In this document: piece by piece, positions 17,774 to 29,329 of the stretch
How positions within the stretch are numbered: the first letter of the stretch is position 1
Layout: each line of letters opens with the position of its first letter
DNA from: Verrucomicrobia bacterium S94
GTDB taxonomy: Bacteria; Verrucomicrobiota; Kiritimatiellia; Kiritimatiellales; Pontiellaceae
Length of the DNA stretch: 64,000 nt
Assembly (NCBI GenBank): GCA_004299845.1
Contig: CP036201.1
Coordinates: 3,534,001-3,598,000, forward strand
Reading direction: 5' to 3'
Program-made: the position numbers and the translations under genes
Notes under the pieces: model-generated
Told to the model about the DNA's origin: nothing
The model's input: the letters and a program-made list of their open reading frames with translations, nothing else
The model's database searches: none

Positions 17774-19360
17774 TCAGTTTTCCGCACTGCTGAAAAGCAC
17801 TTTACCGTTATCATCGTTTGTAATGGTGAATTCCTCGATGTGGAAATGGGCGTCTGAAACAAACGTCAGGTGACCGTGGAATTCCTGTTCCATATCAATC
17901 AGTGCCTGTTCATCCTCTTTACGAAGCCGGTCCAGCACCTGCGGATTCACTGTCACACGCATGGAATGCGTACCGTTCCGGTCTTTACGCATGCACTCGC
18001 TCACCCGACGCTGAATTTCCACACTCATCGAGAGCGGGGATTTCACACGGCCGCGGCCCCGGCAGTAATGGCAGTCCACATAGCCCGAGGTGAAAATCGA
18101 TTCCTCCACCCGCTGGCGGGTCATTTCCAGCAGACCAAGCTGAGAAATCTGCAGCACATTGGTCCGTGCCCGGTCCTTTTTCAGCGCCTCTTTCAGTGCC
18201 CGGTAAACCGCGTTCTGATCCTTCTTCGATTTCATATCGATGAAGTCGACAATCACCAGTCCGCCGACATTCCGCAGCCGCAGCTGACGGGCGACCTCTT
18301 CGGCCGATTCGAGGTTGACCTGGAGAATGGATTCATCCTGTGATTTGCTGCCTTTATGACGGCCGGTATTCACATCGATCGCCACCAGAGCTTCGGTTTC
18401 ATCGAAGATCAGGTAGGCCCCGGACTTCATCCAGACCTTTCGGCGGTAGGCGGATTCAATCTGTTTCTCCACATCAAAATAATCGAAGATGGGTTCTTCT
18501 CCGCCATACATCTGCACCCAGTTCCGCGAGCGGCGCGAAAACTTGGCAATGATCTGGCGGGTCTTTTCAAACAGCTCGCGGTTGTCGATGTAGATGCGGT
18601 CGATATCTTCGGTCAGGTAATCCCGGACTACGCGCTCCGCCAGTTTCGGTTCGGAATAGAGTTCGCACGGAGCCGGCTTGTTTTTGATGCCGTCTTCGAT
18701 ATCGTTCCAGATTTCGAACAGCGTGCGGGCATCACGTGCGAAGCTGACTTTGCGCGTGCCGGAACCGGCGGTGCGCACAATCAGGCCGATATTATCCGGA
18801 ACCGGCAGGCGGCTCAGGATTTTTTTCAGGCGGTTGCGTTCCTTTACATCATCGATTTTACGGGAAATCCCTTTCAGGTGGGTGCCCGGCATCATCACCA
18901 GATAACGTCCCGGAATACTCAGGTTGGCGGTAACACGCGGCCCTTTGGTGCCGATGGCATCCTTGGTGACCTGCACAATAATTTCCGAACCGATCGGGAA
19001 GATTTTCTGCATCTCACCGGGTTTGTATTTTTTCCGCCGGCGCGTCGAGCTTTTGGCCCGGACTCCCTCTTCGCGCTCAAGCCGGGCGGCATCTTCCGGA
19101 ATCATATCCCAGTAGTGAATAAAGGCGTTTTTCTTCAGGCCGATATCCACAAAAGCCGCCTGCAGACCGTCTTCCAGATTCTGGATTTTGCCTTTAAAAA
19201 TACTGCCGACGATACGGTTGTCTTCCTGTCGTTCAATGTGGAAATTATCCAGTTTTCCATCTTCAAGCACCGCCACCCGGGTTTCGAGTTTTTCGATGTT
19301 GATGATGATCTCCTTTTTTTCCCGCTTATTGCCTCCAAAGGCTTTCAGTTTTTTAAGCAT
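17774..19360 (-). CDS. rng: Ribonuclease E/G family endoribonuclease
   Basis: 528 residues, the size of RNase G rather than full RNase E. An S1 RNA-binding domain occupies about 38-130 (VGSIFKGKIQNLEDGLQAAFVDIG). The DNase I-like catalytic region has two metal-binding aspartates, Asp329 in LVAIDVNTG and Asp372 in LVIVDFIDMK. Their 43-residue spacing equals that of E. coli RNase E D303/D346. The zinc-link region reads CHYCRGRGRVKSP near residue 430. It cleaves single-stranded RNA in rRNA maturation and mRNA decay. It is the last gene of the mre-mrd operon, a common arrangement. Ribosome site AGGAGA is six bases upstream of the ATG. Confidence 0.95.
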   Translation of the reverse strand: MLKKLKAFGGNKREKKEIIINIEKLETRVAVLEDGKLDNFHIERQEDNRIVGSIFKGKIQNLEDGLQAAFVDIGLKKNAFIHYWDMIPEDAARLEREEGVRAKSSTRRRKKYKPGEMQKIFPIGSEIIVQVTKDAIGTKGPRVTANLSIPGRYLVMMPGTHLKGISRKIDDVKERNRLKKILSRLPVPDNIGLIVRTAGSGTRKVSFARDARTLFEIWNDIEDGIKNKPAPCELYSEPKLAERVVRDYLTEDIDRIYIDNRELFEKTRQIIAKFSRRSRNWVQMYGGEEPIFDYFDVEKQIESAYRRKVWMKSGAYLIFDETEALVAIDVNTGRHKGSKSQDESILQVNLESAEEVARQLRLRNVGGLVIVDFIDMKSKKDQNAVYRALKEALKKDRARTNVLQISQLGLLEMTRQRVEESIFTSGYVDCHYCRGRGRVKSPLSMSVEIQRRVSECMRKDRNGTHSMRVTVNPQVLDRLRKEDEQALIDMEQEFHGHLTFVSDAHFHIEEFTITNDDNGKVLFSSAEN

Positions 19361-19375
19361 GGTTGTTCTCCTATT

Positions 19376-20557
19376 CTAATTTCTTATTCTCCGCCGTTGG
19401 TACACACTTTGCACCAGGCCGAGTGCGATAAGGGTGCTCACCATGAAAGACCCGCCATAGCTCATCAGCGGCAGCGGCAGTCCGGTGATCGGCAGAACAC
19501 CAATCGTCATCGCAATGTTTACAAACACATGGCAGAACAGCATGACGCCGATTCCCAGCGCCATGAGTCGCCCAAACTCATCACGGGATCGTAACGATAC
19601 CCGCATACAACGTCCTAACAGCACGGCATAGAGCGTCAGAATAAACGCACTGCCAATAAATCCGGTCTCTTCCGAGATGACACAGAAAATAAAATCCGAC
19701 TGCGCAACCGCCGAGGGCAGGAACCCGAGAATATTCTGGGTACCGTGCAAATAGCCCTTTCCGTGCAGTCCGCCCGATCCCACCGCAATCTGCGACTGCA
19801 GTTTATTCCAGCCGGCGTCGGCGATGTCGTGGCCGTCGCGCACAAAAACGCGGATGCGGTCTTTCTGATAATCCTGCAGAATCGGCATACGCGGCAGGAT
19901 TTCGGTTTTGTCGGGGACATAGCCGTTATCGAGCTGCTCCTGCGTGGGCCGCTCATATTTAATCCATAGGCAGGCCGTCGCCCCGGCCAGCACAACCACT
20001 GCGAGGCCGATCAGCAGCAGCTTCCGTTTAACCCCTGCATAAAGCATGATGGCCAGTGTGATCGGTGCAAGGGTCAGCGAGGTGCTCAGATCCGGCTCAA
20101 TGGCAATCAGTACAAACGGCAGCCCCGCAATCGCTGCACAGACAAAAAACGTTTTCCATTCATCCACATCACGATCCGGAGCGGAAAGGTAGGCTCCGAG
20201 TTTAATCGCCACCGCAATTTTTCCCAGTTCCGAAGGTTGCAGCGTGAAACCGGGCAGCGGAATCCACCGTTGCGCACCGTTGTTCGGCGGAAAGAGGAAA
20301 ACCGCCAGCAGCAGGATAATCGCCCCCGCATAAATCCACCACGAGAGTGTGGAAATCACTTTATAATCAAACCAGACCAGCGCCGCATACACGCCCATAC
20401 CGAGCAGGGCAAACAGCAGCTGCTTTTCCCAGGTGTCACCATAGAGATCCGCCGATTTAAACCGTGCACTGAACACAAAAGCCACGCTCATGGTGATCAG
20501 CAGGAAGATGGTGCTCAGCATAGTCCAGTCCAGACGTCTGGCTTCAATGCCGTTCAT
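19376..20557 (-). CDS. rodA: Rod-shape peptidoglycan glycosyltransferase RodA
   Basis: SEDS-family polymerase that extends glycan strands during side-wall growth, partnered with PBP2. 393 residues with about ten membrane helices. Conserved SEDS features include the LQPSELGKIAVA segment near residue 125, the IEPDLST region near 180, and the C-terminal GLPLPLMSYGGSFM loop. The start abuts the end of the PBP2 gene (one shared base), as expected for a complex whose subunits are made together. Normal length, no defects seen. Confidence 0.95.
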   Translation of the reverse strand: MNGIEARRLDWTMLSTIFLLITMSVAFVFSARFKSADLYGDTWEKQLLFALLGMGVYAALVWFDYKVISTLSWWIYAGAIILLLAVFLFPPNNGAQRWIPLPGFTLQPSELGKIAVAIKLGAYLSAPDRDVDEWKTFFVCAAIAGLPFVLIAIEPDLSTSLTLAPITLAIMLYAGVKRKLLLIGLAVVVLAGATACLWIKYERPTQEQLDNGYVPDKTEILPRMPILQDYQKDRIRVFVRDGHDIADAGWNKLQSQIAVGSGGLHGKGYLHGTQNILGFLPSAVAQSDFIFCVISEETGFIGSAFILTLYAVLLGRCMRVSLRSRDEFGRLMALGIGVMLFCHVFVNIAMTIGVLPITGLPLPLMSYGGSFMVSTLIALGLVQSVYQRRRIRN

Positions 20558-22710
20558 CAGCTCTCCTCCTTTCCGAGCGTTCCATCGTACTCAAATATTT
20601 TTGTATACAGATCATGCAGACGCGGGCCGATGGAGCGGCCGCCGGAAACGCCGTCTTCAACCAGCATGGCGACGGCATATTTCGGAAAATGGTAGGGAGC
20701 ATAGGAAATCATCCAGGTGTGCACACTGCTGACCACTTCGCCGTCGACCAGCTTTTTATACTGCGCCGACCCGGTCTTGCCCGCAATCAGAACCCCGTCA
20801 ACCGCCGCCGCTTTGGCGGAGCCTTCAGGATGGTTGACCACATCGTGCATGCCGCCGCGCACCACTTCGAGGGCTTCAATCGGAACGTCGAGCTGCCGGT
20901 AGGCCCAGGTGGGATTGGTGTTATAGGGGTCATCCGGGCTGTTGCGCCACTTTTTGACCAGGCGCGGACGGTAGACCCGGCCGCCGTTGGCGATGGTGGC
21001 GGCTACCATGGCCATCTGCAGCGGGCTTGCCAGAATGGCTCCCTGGCCGATTGACATATTGCATGCATCAACCGTATTGATCGCATGGTCCGGCAGGTTG
21101 CCGTATTTGACATTCTTCTGTTCCGGCGGGTCATCCAGGTTCGGGAAGAGACCGGCATACTGGCCGATGCCGAATTCGTGCGCCATCTCGCGAATGGGTT
21201 CATACCCCACGTCCTGTACCATTTCAAACATATACACATTGCACGAAACCATCAGGGCCTGGCGTGCATTGATCACGCCGTGTTCGCCATAGCGCGAATG
21301 GATCCAGCATTTCATACGGCGTTTACCCACATAGTAGGGATTATGACAGTCGTGATAGACTTCGGCATAATCCGGATTTTCCCGCAGCGCACCGAGTACA
21401 GCAATCGGTTTAAAGGTCGAACCCGGCGGATACTGGCCGAATACCGCCCGGTGGAACGTCCGCGAAAAAGGATCCTTATTCAGAGCCATCCGGTATTTTG
21501 CCGAAGCCATATAGGCATTGGGATCGAATGAAGGCGCGCTGACCATGGCCAGCACATCGCCGTTATTGGGATCAAGCACCACGCACGCGCCCTTCACCGG
21601 AAGATGCGGATCCTCACCGTCCTGTTTGGTCAGCAGGGCCTCCATGGCAAACTGCTGGATATTCTGATCGATGGTCAGCTGCAGGTCACCGCCGGCCTTC
21701 GGGCGCCGGGTCTGAAGGTCGGAGTGGTGGTATCCGGAGGCATCAATACGCACGAGTTTATACCCCGGTTCTCCTTCCAGCAGATCATTATACGTGCCTT
21801 CGAGCCCTTTGCGGCCCTCAATGCCGCGCATATCATAGTGGATCTTTTCGCCGGTATCCTCCGCTTCGTTGATGGCATCCGCCGCCAGGGTGAATCCGAT
21901 GAGATGGGCATTGGTTTCCCCGAAGGGATAGGTACGCGCCGGCTGATAATAGATATCCGTTCCGGGCAGCATTGAGCAGGTGTCGGCCCATTTGGCGATG
22001 GTGGCATCGTTCAGGTGCTGCCAGGCCAGCAGCGGCAGCGGTTTCTGCAGGATGATGTGGTCCACGATCTGCTGATAACGCACCTTGCGCGGAATGCCGA
22101 TACGTTCCGAAATTTCATACACCAGCTCCAGCGTATTGGCTGCCGTCGACGTCGGCGTTTTAATCAACTCCTTTGTATTAAAGACAATCCGGTCCGTGCT
22201 CAGCGGATCATGTTTTTTCAGGCCGGGGATTTTCCGCTCATCATTCCAGCGTCCGAAAACGCCCTGCCAGACGCCCAGCGTTTTATCATCCAGTTTATTC
22301 CACACCACCAGCGGTTCATTCGGCGTCAGCGCAAAATGGCGTTTGATATCGCGGTAGCTGATGTCCGGTTTCACGCCGATCGACTGCCAGATGCGGTGCA
22401 TCAGTTCAAGGGTGTTGGCAACAGCCGAACGCGGTGCGCGCATTTCTTCGGTATAGATCGCAATGCAATAGTTCGGAACGCTGTCGGCCAGCACCTCGCC
22501 GTTGGTATCGAAAATCTTGCCGCGTACTGCCGGAAGCCGGACGCGCCGAACCGACTGGTCATGGAAAACCTCATCAAATCCGCTTTTGCCGCGCACCTGC
22601 AGATTCCAGAGTCTGGTACCCAGAAAGAACAGAGACGCCATCATGATACCGAACACCGCCCAGATCACCACCGGGCTCGACTCCTGTTTCTGTTTCACTT
22701 TTATTGCCAT
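20557..22710 (-). CDS. mrdA: Penicillin-binding protein 2 (transpeptidase)
   Basis: 717 residues. One N-terminal membrane anchor (about 13-32), a dimerisation/pedestal region (about 45-340) and a transpeptidase domain. The catalytic Ser431 lies in PPGSTFKP, with a later SIGQG segment and KTGSAQ near residue 670. It cross-links side-wall peptidoglycan with RodA. About 80 residues longer than E. coli PBP2, the extra lying in the pedestal where a motif (PNEPLVVWNKLDD / KPLPLLAWQHLND) appears twice, about 90 residues apart. It overlaps the mreD 3' end by ten bases. Confidence 0.95.
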   Translation of the reverse strand: MAIKVKQKQESSPVVIWAVFGIMMASLFFLGTRLWNLQVRGKSGFDEVFHDQSVRRVRLPAVRGKIFDTNGEVLADSVPNYCIAIYTEEMRAPRSAVANTLELMHRIWQSIGVKPDISYRDIKRHFALTPNEPLVVWNKLDDKTLGVWQGVFGRWNDERKIPGLKKHDPLSTDRIVFNTKELIKTPTSTAANTLELVYEISERIGIPRKVRYQQIVDHIILQKPLPLLAWQHLNDATIAKWADTCSMLPGTDIYYQPARTYPFGETNAHLIGFTLAADAINEAEDTGEKIHYDMRGIEGRKGLEGTYNDLLEGEPGYKLVRIDASGYHHSDLQTRRPKAGGDLQLTIDQNIQQFAMEALLTKQDGEDPHLPVKGACVVLDPNNGDVLAMVSAPSFDPNAYMASAKYRMALNKDPFSRTFHRAVFGQYPPGSTFKPIAVLGALRENPDYAEVYHDCHNPYYVGKRRMKCWIHSRYGEHGVINARQALMVSCNVYMFEMVQDVGYEPIREMAHEFGIGQYAGLFPNLDDPPEQKNVKYGNLPDHAINTVDACNMSIGQGAILASPLQMAMVAATIANGGRVYRPRLVKKWRNSPDDPYNTNPTWAYRQLDVPIEALEVVRGGMHDVVNHPEGSAKAAAVDGVLIAGKTGSAQYKKLVDGEVVSSVHTWMISYAPYHFPKYAVAMLVEDGVSGGRSIGPRLHDLYTKIFEYDGTLGKEES

Positions 22711-23210
22711 CCGTAATCCCTCCGTTGGGGCAGCAGGGCTTCAAGCCGGATAATGGCATGGGAAACAGGCGGCAGGGTAACCATGCCGAGCAGAAAAGCG
22801 CCGATCAACCGGTGCAGGGTCTGCCCGAAATGGAACGGACGCTGGCCGGAGGCCGTAAAAATAAGCAGCGCGACAACGGTACAGAAAACCCCGATCACCG
22901 CACCGAGAAAAAGCTGCGTAAACAGGCCGTCCACAAAGATTTCATTACGGATGCGGTTTGCAAGTATTCCAATAGCAGGAAAGGCCAGCAGTGCCGGGCC
23001 GAACGATCCCGGTTCCAGACCGTCCTGCATAATGGCCGCGGCAAAAACCGCCAGCCACATATCGCGGTTGTCCCGCCGCAGCGCATAATGCAGCACCAGC
23101 GCCGCAAGAATCGGGGGTTTCATTCCGCCGAAAAGCGGCCACGAAGGCAGCACCATCTGCAGCAGCGCGCCAAACAGAATAATGAACAGCATCAGCACCC
23201 GGCGTTTCAT
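22701..23210 (-). CDS. mreD: Rod-shape determining protein MreD-like
   Basis: 169-residue, strongly hydrophobic protein with about five membrane helices and a short charged C-terminus. Sequence similarity to MreD is weak, as usual for this family; the call rests on size, topology and position between mreC and mrdA. It links MreC to the PBP2-RodA machinery in the inner membrane. Ribosome site GGAGG six bases before the ATG. Confidence 0.82.
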   Translation of the reverse strand: MKRRVLMLFIILFGALLQMVLPSWPLFGGMKPPILAALVLHYALRRDNRDMWLAVFAAAIMQDGLEPGSFGPALLAFPAIGILANRIRNEIFVDGLFTQLFLGAVIGVFCTVVALLIFTASGQRPFHFGQTLHRLIGAFLLGMVTLPPVSHAIIRLEALLPQRRDYGWQ

Positions 23211-23238
23211 CGCTTACCTCCGGAGAGGTGGGGGATTT

Positions 23239-23312
23239 CCGATTGCTGATTGCCGGTTTTTGATGGGGTTCCAATGCATACACCTGCGTGGTCCCGTGCA
23301 ATCGGCAATCGG
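23239..23312. repeat. Inverted heptad-type intergenic repeat between mreC and mreD
   Basis: CCGATTGCTGATTGCC (23239-23254) faces GCAATCGGCAATCGG (23298-23312). The arms pair over 15 positions with one G-T type mismatch and a loop of about 43 bases. Each arm is itself built of ATTGCYG-like seven-base units. It fills most of a 139-bp gap inside an otherwise tightly packed operon. Confidence 0.6.
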
Positions 23313-23349
23313 CAGTCAGTCATCAGAAACCGAAGGTCACAGAGGAACA

Positions 23350-24183
23350 TCATTTTTCCTCCTGTCCGGTTTCGGAAACGACAAAAACGTAGTCCAGCAG
23401 GCCGACAGTTGCGCGCGGGACGATTTCCGCATATTGAAAAAGGCCGGAATCATCCGTGTAGATTTTCTCAATATAGCCGATATGCACGCCCTTCGGAAAC
23501 CGGCCGTCGCCACTGGACAGGCCTGATGTCACCACTTCATCGCCGATTCGGATTTCGGCATCTTTATTGATAAATTCCATGCGGGCCTGCGGTTCGCCGC
23601 GCAGATTACTGCCCGTTCCGCGAACGAGCCCGAACACGTTTGCACGTGCCAGTTTGGCGGAAACCCGGCAGGCAGGGTCGGAAACCAGCAGAACATCGCT
23701 GGTCAGCGGGGTGACTTCGGTGGTCCGGCCGACCAGCCCGTCGGGGCTGATCACCGCACGGTTTTCCCGAATGCCGTTTTTATAGCCCTTGCCCAGCCGG
23801 ACCGTATTCCACCATCCGGAAATATTGCGGCTTACCACATCGCAGGGAATCATCCGGTGGGGGCTGGCCTGGTGAAATTCGAGGGCTCGGCGCAGGCGCA
23901 GATTATCCGCCTCGATATCACGGAGCCGGTTGAGTTCGGCCTGTACGCGCACAAGTTCATGCGACAGTTCGCGGTTTTTTTCCACCGCGCCGCCTATGCC
24001 CCGTATCGCTGCAGCTGTTTCTGTCAGGCGCTGCCAGATTCTGGAAGCCCCTTTTTCAGCCGGTGCCATAGCACCGCGTACCGCCCCTTTACCCTTAAGG
24101 GTCAATGAAGGAAGCGGAACAAACACCACAATCAGCACAAAGCCGATTGCTGCGGCATACATCAATTTTCTGTTCCTCAACAC
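23350..24183 (-). CDS. mreC: Rod-shape determining protein MreC
   Basis: 277 residues. N-terminal membrane helix (about 8-26), periplasmic coiled coil (about 55-95) and the MreC beta-barrel domain (about 110-270; VISPDGLVGRTTEV, LLVSDPACRVSA, VVTSGLSSGDGRFPKGVHIGY). It scaffolds PBP2 and MreB at the inner membrane. The 24183 start is GTG with a weak ribosome site; an ATG at 24162 (MYAAAIGF) is an alternative that shortens the cytoplasmic tail. Confidence 0.93.
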   Translation of the reverse strand: MLRNRKLMYAAAIGFVLIVVFVPLPSLTLKGKGAVRGAMAPAEKGASRIWQRLTETAAAIRGIGGAVEKNRELSHELVRVQAELNRLRDIEADNLRLRRALEFHQASPHRMIPCDVVSRNISGWWNTVRLGKGYKNGIRENRAVISPDGLVGRTTEVTPLTSDVLLVSDPACRVSAKLARANVFGLVRGTGSNLRGEPQARMEFINKDAEIRIGDEVVTSGLSSGDGRFPKGVHIGYIEKIYTDDSGLFQYAEIVPRATVGLLDYVFVVSETGQEEK

Positions 24184-24248
24184 GTTCCGTCCCTACCGGG
24201 AGGACGAGCGCATCAGCCGATGCAGGGAACGGGTCTTATCGATCCGTA

Positions 24249-25355
<1,107 letters not shown>

Positions 25356-25685
25356 CTAAACGTTAGCATCGGATGTGCCAGCTGCATATTTTTTAAAAAC
25401 TTTAACCCGATGTGGTGTCCGTATCCCCGCCGCCGCGTTTGCCGGACTGCGGAAGCGAGGCGTCTTAACTGCGAAAAGGCACAAAGATATACCGGGATCC
25501 ATTGCGTGAAAACTGCAGCGGCAAGCAAATGCCCGGAATAACCGGCAACGCACCGAAACAGGGAGGCCGCTCATGCTCAAAAAACCGGGGTGCATAAGCC
25601 CGCCCGGCGGTCGGGCGCTACCTGAACGGCACTGAACGGGGTGTAATACCAAACGTTAAAACTATCCGGTATAAATTTGATCCCT

Positions 25686-25741
25686 CGCAGAGGACGCAGA
25701 AAAATTCAGTCATAAAGGGCTCCGCGTTCTGCGTCTCTGCG
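25686..25741. repeat. CTCTGCG-type palindromic intergenic repeat
   Basis: CGCAGAGGACGCAGA (25686-25700) is the reverse complement of TCTGCGTCTCTGCG (25728-25741) apart from one inserted base, with a 27-base loop. Elements of this look (tandem 'TCTGCGTCTCTGCG') are familiar from intergenic regions of many environmental bacteria. Transcribed, it would form a stable hairpin. Confidence 0.65.
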
Positions 25742-25884
25742 CGGAAAAACGCTGTCGTTAAGACCGGAATGTTGTAGTAAAGGGTATAAATCATTCTCTT
25801 TCCGAAGCAGATCGGTGGTCTGCGACCCCCGCCGTTTTGGTTGATTCGGGTACCGCAGGAAGCGGGTGATGCGGCAGCTGTACC

Positions 25885-25901
25885 GCAGGCGGCCCGCCTG
25901 C
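25885..25901. repeat. 17-bp perfect palindrome
   Basis: GCAGGCGG, a single C, then CCGCCTGC. It lies in the gene-free interval, away from any start codon, so a hairpin or repeat remnant is more likely than an operator. Confidence 0.5.
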
Positions 25902-26224
25902 TCTCCCAGAGATGAAGCACATTCAAATATCCTTAACGCAGTGCGACTCGGGCACTGCCACGAAATCTGCGAACGGCCCATGTATTACAATATTGTAGCC
26001 TTTTGACTCCGCCGAACCGCCGGCGATAAATCCGGATTATTTCGGTCTCGTATATCGGCACGCAGGAAATTCCGGGCAGCCCCGGAAAGGCCGGCCGCTA
26101 TTCGGGCCTTTCCGCGCTGTCTTGGTAACGCCGCTCCGGAAATTGTCCCCAGAATAAGTAACAGCAAAATCAGGATGACGATTAATAACTCTAAAATCTA
26201 AACTTCTGCGGCTAAGTGAGTAGT

Positions 26225-29200
26225 CTATATTGCTCCGCCCACGCCTTTAAACTTCTCCACGAAAGCGGAAATCTTCTCGAACACGGTCTGCTTCTTAGTT
26301 CTGTATTCCGGATTGAGAGGACTCATTTTGGGCAGTGTGGCGTTGAGTGCGGTGCCGTTTTCGGTCGCGAATTCGCGCTTTAACGAGGCCGTGATATAAC
26401 GCCGCGTCTCTTCCGGATTCAGTCCCTCCGACTGGATCAGTTTCTCGGCTTCGCGTTTTTGTTCTGCCTGAGCAAATTGGAAGAAGGCGTCGATCACACT
26501 GGCCTTGTCGCCGAGATCGTCAAGATTGGTTTGATTAATGAAGTCCACAATCAGGCTCTCTTTGGCCCGGTTCCCGATGCTGGCCCGAATGACCCGTCTT
26601 ACCTCATCAATAAGATGATCCTTGTTGTCGGTGTTCTTGTGGTGCTCAAAAATAAGCTCCAGAATATAATCGAGATTAATTTCCTGGGATTTCAGCAAAT
26701 CCACCTCAAAGATCACATCGTCCCAATCTACGGAGGATTTTTCTTTTTGGTCCCCTTGTTTCCGCTGCCGCAACCAGTCGCGGGTGTCGTTGTAGGTGGA
26801 CCGGTAATCCTGGACCAGTCGTTCGGAAGGAACATCTATTTTTTGCATCGCCTTGATGTCATCATCGCTCAGGTAATGTTTCGCTTTAAATTCCTCGACC
26901 GCTTCGGGATCTTTCAGATCGACCGACTGCAGGGCTGTGAGTCCGGTAAATTCATCGAAGTTTCGCAGAATGTTCTCCACCCGCAGGTATTCTCCAAACA
27001 GTTTTACGAACTCCTTTTTATCCTTTTCTTTGATGATTGCGCTCGGGTCAGGAAAACGGCTTTGCAGTTCTTTCACCACCTCCGCATAGCCCCGGCAGGC
27101 CCTGCCGGTGACGATGTCGGTAAAGCCCTCCATGTATTCTTTGTAGCTCTTTTCCAATACCACGTTTTTGGTGTTTGCATCGCCAAAGAGGGTGATGGTG
27201 TCGATGGTGTTTTTCTCTAAATCGCGGAAGGTGACAATGTTGCCGAAGGTTTTGGTGGCATCATAAATCCGGTTGGTGCGCGAAAACGCCTGCAGCAGTC
27301 CGTGGTAGCGCAGGTTCTTATCGACAAAGAGGGTGTTAAGGGCCGGCGCATCGAAGCCGGTCAGGAACATTCCCACTACAATCAGTAGGTCCACCTCCTG
27401 TTTCTGTACTCTCAGTGCCAAATCGCGGTAATAGTTCTGGAAGCCTTTGCTGTCGACCCCGTAGTTCGTTTTGAACGCGGCGTTGTAGTCGGCGATGGCG
27501 GCGCCGAGAAATTCCTTGGCGCTGCTGTTCATGGCCGACACCTCGAAACTTTCGTCGGGAATGTCACCAATGGCATCCTGTTCCTCGTTGGCCGCGAAAG
27601 AGAAAATGGTGGCCACTTTGAGGCGTTTCTGCTCTTCAACATCTTCCTGCAGCTCGCGGAAGGCCTCATAATACGCTTTAGCCGCATCCACACTGCTCAC
27701 GGCAAACATGGCATTGAAGCCTTTCGCTCCCCGATGGACGCGATGCGTCTTCTGGGAGAAATTTTTCAGAATGTAGCCGGTGATCTCGCGAATCCGATCC
27801 GGATGGAGCAGAGCCTGTTTATTCTCGGCAGCGCTGAGTTTTTTCTCATCCTGCTCGGTTTCGATGGCTTTGAATCTCGGGCGCACATCATTGTAGTCCA
27901 CCTTGAACTTCAACACCTTCTCATCGCGAATGGCATCGGTAATCACGTAGGAATGCAGCTCTTGTCCAAAAACGCTTCCGGTGGTTTCGGCCCCCAGAGC
28001 GTTCTGGGGAAAGATCGGCGTACCGGTGAACCCGAATTGATAATAGCGTTTGAACTTCTTCTGCAGATTTTTCTGCGCCTCGCCGAACTGGCTGCGGTGG
28101 CACTCATCAAAGATGAAAACCACTTGTTTACGGTAGACGGGCAGATCTTTTTCTCCCCGCATCAGATTGTTGAGCTTCTGGATGGTGGTGACGATGATCT
28201 TGTTATCGTCCTTCTCCAGATTCCGTTTCAGTCCGGCGGTGTTTTCAGAACCGTTGACGCTATCGGGAGAGAAACGCTGGTATTCCTTCATCGTCTGGTA
28301 ATCGAGATCCTTGCGGTCGACGACGAAGAGGACTTTGTCGATGAATTCCAGCTCGGTGGCCAAGCGTGCGGCCTTGAAGCTGGTGAGGGTTTTGCCGGAT
28401 CCGGTGGTGTGCCAGATGAAACCGCCGCCTTCGGGCCTGCTCCAGTTCTTGGCCTGATAAGCACTCTTGATTTTCCAGAGAATGCGTTCCGCGGCGGCAA
28501 TCTGATAAGGGCGCATGACCAGCAGGGTGTGGTCCACACTCAGAACGGAATATTTCAGAAGCACTTCCAGCAGGGTGTTCTTCTGGAAAAAAGTGGTCGT
28601 AAAGTCTTTCAGATCTCGGATCGGCGAGTTGTCGGCCAGCGCCCAGTTCATGGTGAAATCGAAGCTGTTCTTATCCCGTTTCGTCGTATTGGCGAAGTAG
28701 CGGGTGTCGGTGCCGTTGGAGATGACGAAAAGCTGCAGGAACTTATAGAGGGAGTTCTCCGAATTGAAGCTCTCCTTGCTGTAGCGGTGCACCTGGTTAA
28801 AGGCTTCCCGAATGGCGACCCCGCGTTTTTTGAGCTCAACCTGCACCAGCGGCAGCCCGTTCACCAGAATGGTGACATCGTAGCGGTTGGCCTGAGTGCC
28901 GCTTTGCTCAAACTGCCTGATTACCTGCAGCTTGTTTTTGAGCACGTTTTTCTTATCCAGCAGGTAGATGTTTTCGATGTGTCCATCATCAAAGACAAAG
29001 TCATGAATGTAGTCTTCATGGATTTTACGGGCTTTGTCTGTGCTGTTCTCGCTGGCCGGGTCGAGATAGCTGTCCGTAAAACGTTTCCATTCTTCGTCGG
29101 TGAACTGAACATCATTCAGTTTCTCAAGCTGGACACGGACATTGGCCCGCATGGCTTCAGGACTGCGGATTTCCGGAGCATAGCTGTAGCCCTGGGCTTC

Positions 29201-29329
29201 CAGATCACGGACAAATTCCTGTTCCAGCGCGTCTTCGCTCTGATAGCCTTCGTTGACCGCGCTGTCCCGCTGATAACGGTCGAGGACGATGAAGTTTTTA
29301 GTTTCGGCGATAGTGTTGTAATTGATCAT
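26225..29329 (-). CDS. hsdR: Type I restriction endonuclease subunit R
   Basis: 1034 residues. The N-terminal nuclease domain shows the PD-(D/E)xK pattern with Asp151 and Glu165-Leu-Lys167 ([21 protein letters not shown] region). The SF2 translocase follows, with Walker [14 protein letters not shown] near residue 310 and the DEAD-like box [10 protein letters not shown] near 410. Later come FTGTPIF and the [14 protein letters not shown] and [16 protein letters not shown] motifs. The C-terminal helical region would dock on the methylase core. With HsdM and HsdS it cuts unmethylated DNA at a distance after translocation. It is the last gene of the operon and overlaps the ATPase gene by four bases (ATGA). 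All motifs intact. Confidence 0.95.
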   Translation of the reverse strand: MINYNTIAETKNFIVLDRYQRDSAVNEGYQSEDALEQEFVRDLEAQGYSYAPEIRSPEAMRANVRVQLEKLNDVQFTDEEWKRFTDSYLDPASENSTDKARKIHEDYIHDFVFDDGHIENIYLLDKKNVLKNKLQVIRQFEQSGTQANRYDVTILVNGLPLVQVELKKRGVAIREAFNQVHRYSKESFNSENSLYKFLQLFVISNGTDTRYFANTTKRDKNSFDFTMNWALADNSPIRDLKDFTTTFFQKNTLLEVLLKYSVLSVDHTLLVMRPYQIAAAERILWKIKSAYQAKNWSRPEGGGFIWHTTGSGKTLTSFKAARLATELEFIDKVLFVVDRKDLDYQTMKEYQRFSPDSVNGSENTAGLKRNLEKDDNKIIVTTIQKLNNLMRGEKDLPVYRKQVVFIFDECHRSQFGEAQKNLQKKFKRYYQFGFTGTPIFPQNALGAETTGSVFGQELHSYVITDAIRDEKVLKFKVDYNDVRPRFKAIETEQDEKKLSAAENKQALLHPDRIREITGYILKNFSQKTHRVHRGAKGFNAMFAVSSVDAAKAYYEAFRELQEDVEEQKRLKVATIFSFAANEEQDAIGDIPDESFEVSAMNSSAKEFLGAAIADYNAAFKTNYGVDSKGFQNYYRDLALRVQKQEVDLLIVVGMFLTGFDAPALNTLFVDKNLRYHGLLQAFSRTNRIYDATKTFGNIVTFRDLEKNTIDTITLFGDANTKNVVLEKSYKEYMEGFTDIVTGRACRGYAEVVKELQSRFPDPSAIIKEKDKKEFVKLFGEYLRVENILRNFDEFTGLTALQSVDLKDPEAVEEFKAKHYLSDDDIKAMQKIDVPSERLVQDYRSTYNDTRDWLRQRKQGDQKEKSSVDWDDVIFEVDLLKSQEINLDYILELIFEHHKNTDNKDHLIDEVRRVIRASIGNRAKESLIVDFINQTNLDDLGDKASVIDAFFQFAQAEQKREAEKLIQSEGLNPEETRRYITASLKREFATENGTALNATLPKMSPLNPEYRTKKQTVFEKISAFVEKFKGVGGAI

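Noticed and set aside
18356-19594. 412-codon open frame antisense to rng/rodA
   Set aside because: It spans the junction of two confirmed genes and has shadow-frame composition.
25618-25981. Short minus-strand open frames before mreB
   Set aside because: They overlap palindromic repeats in different frames and have no start signals.
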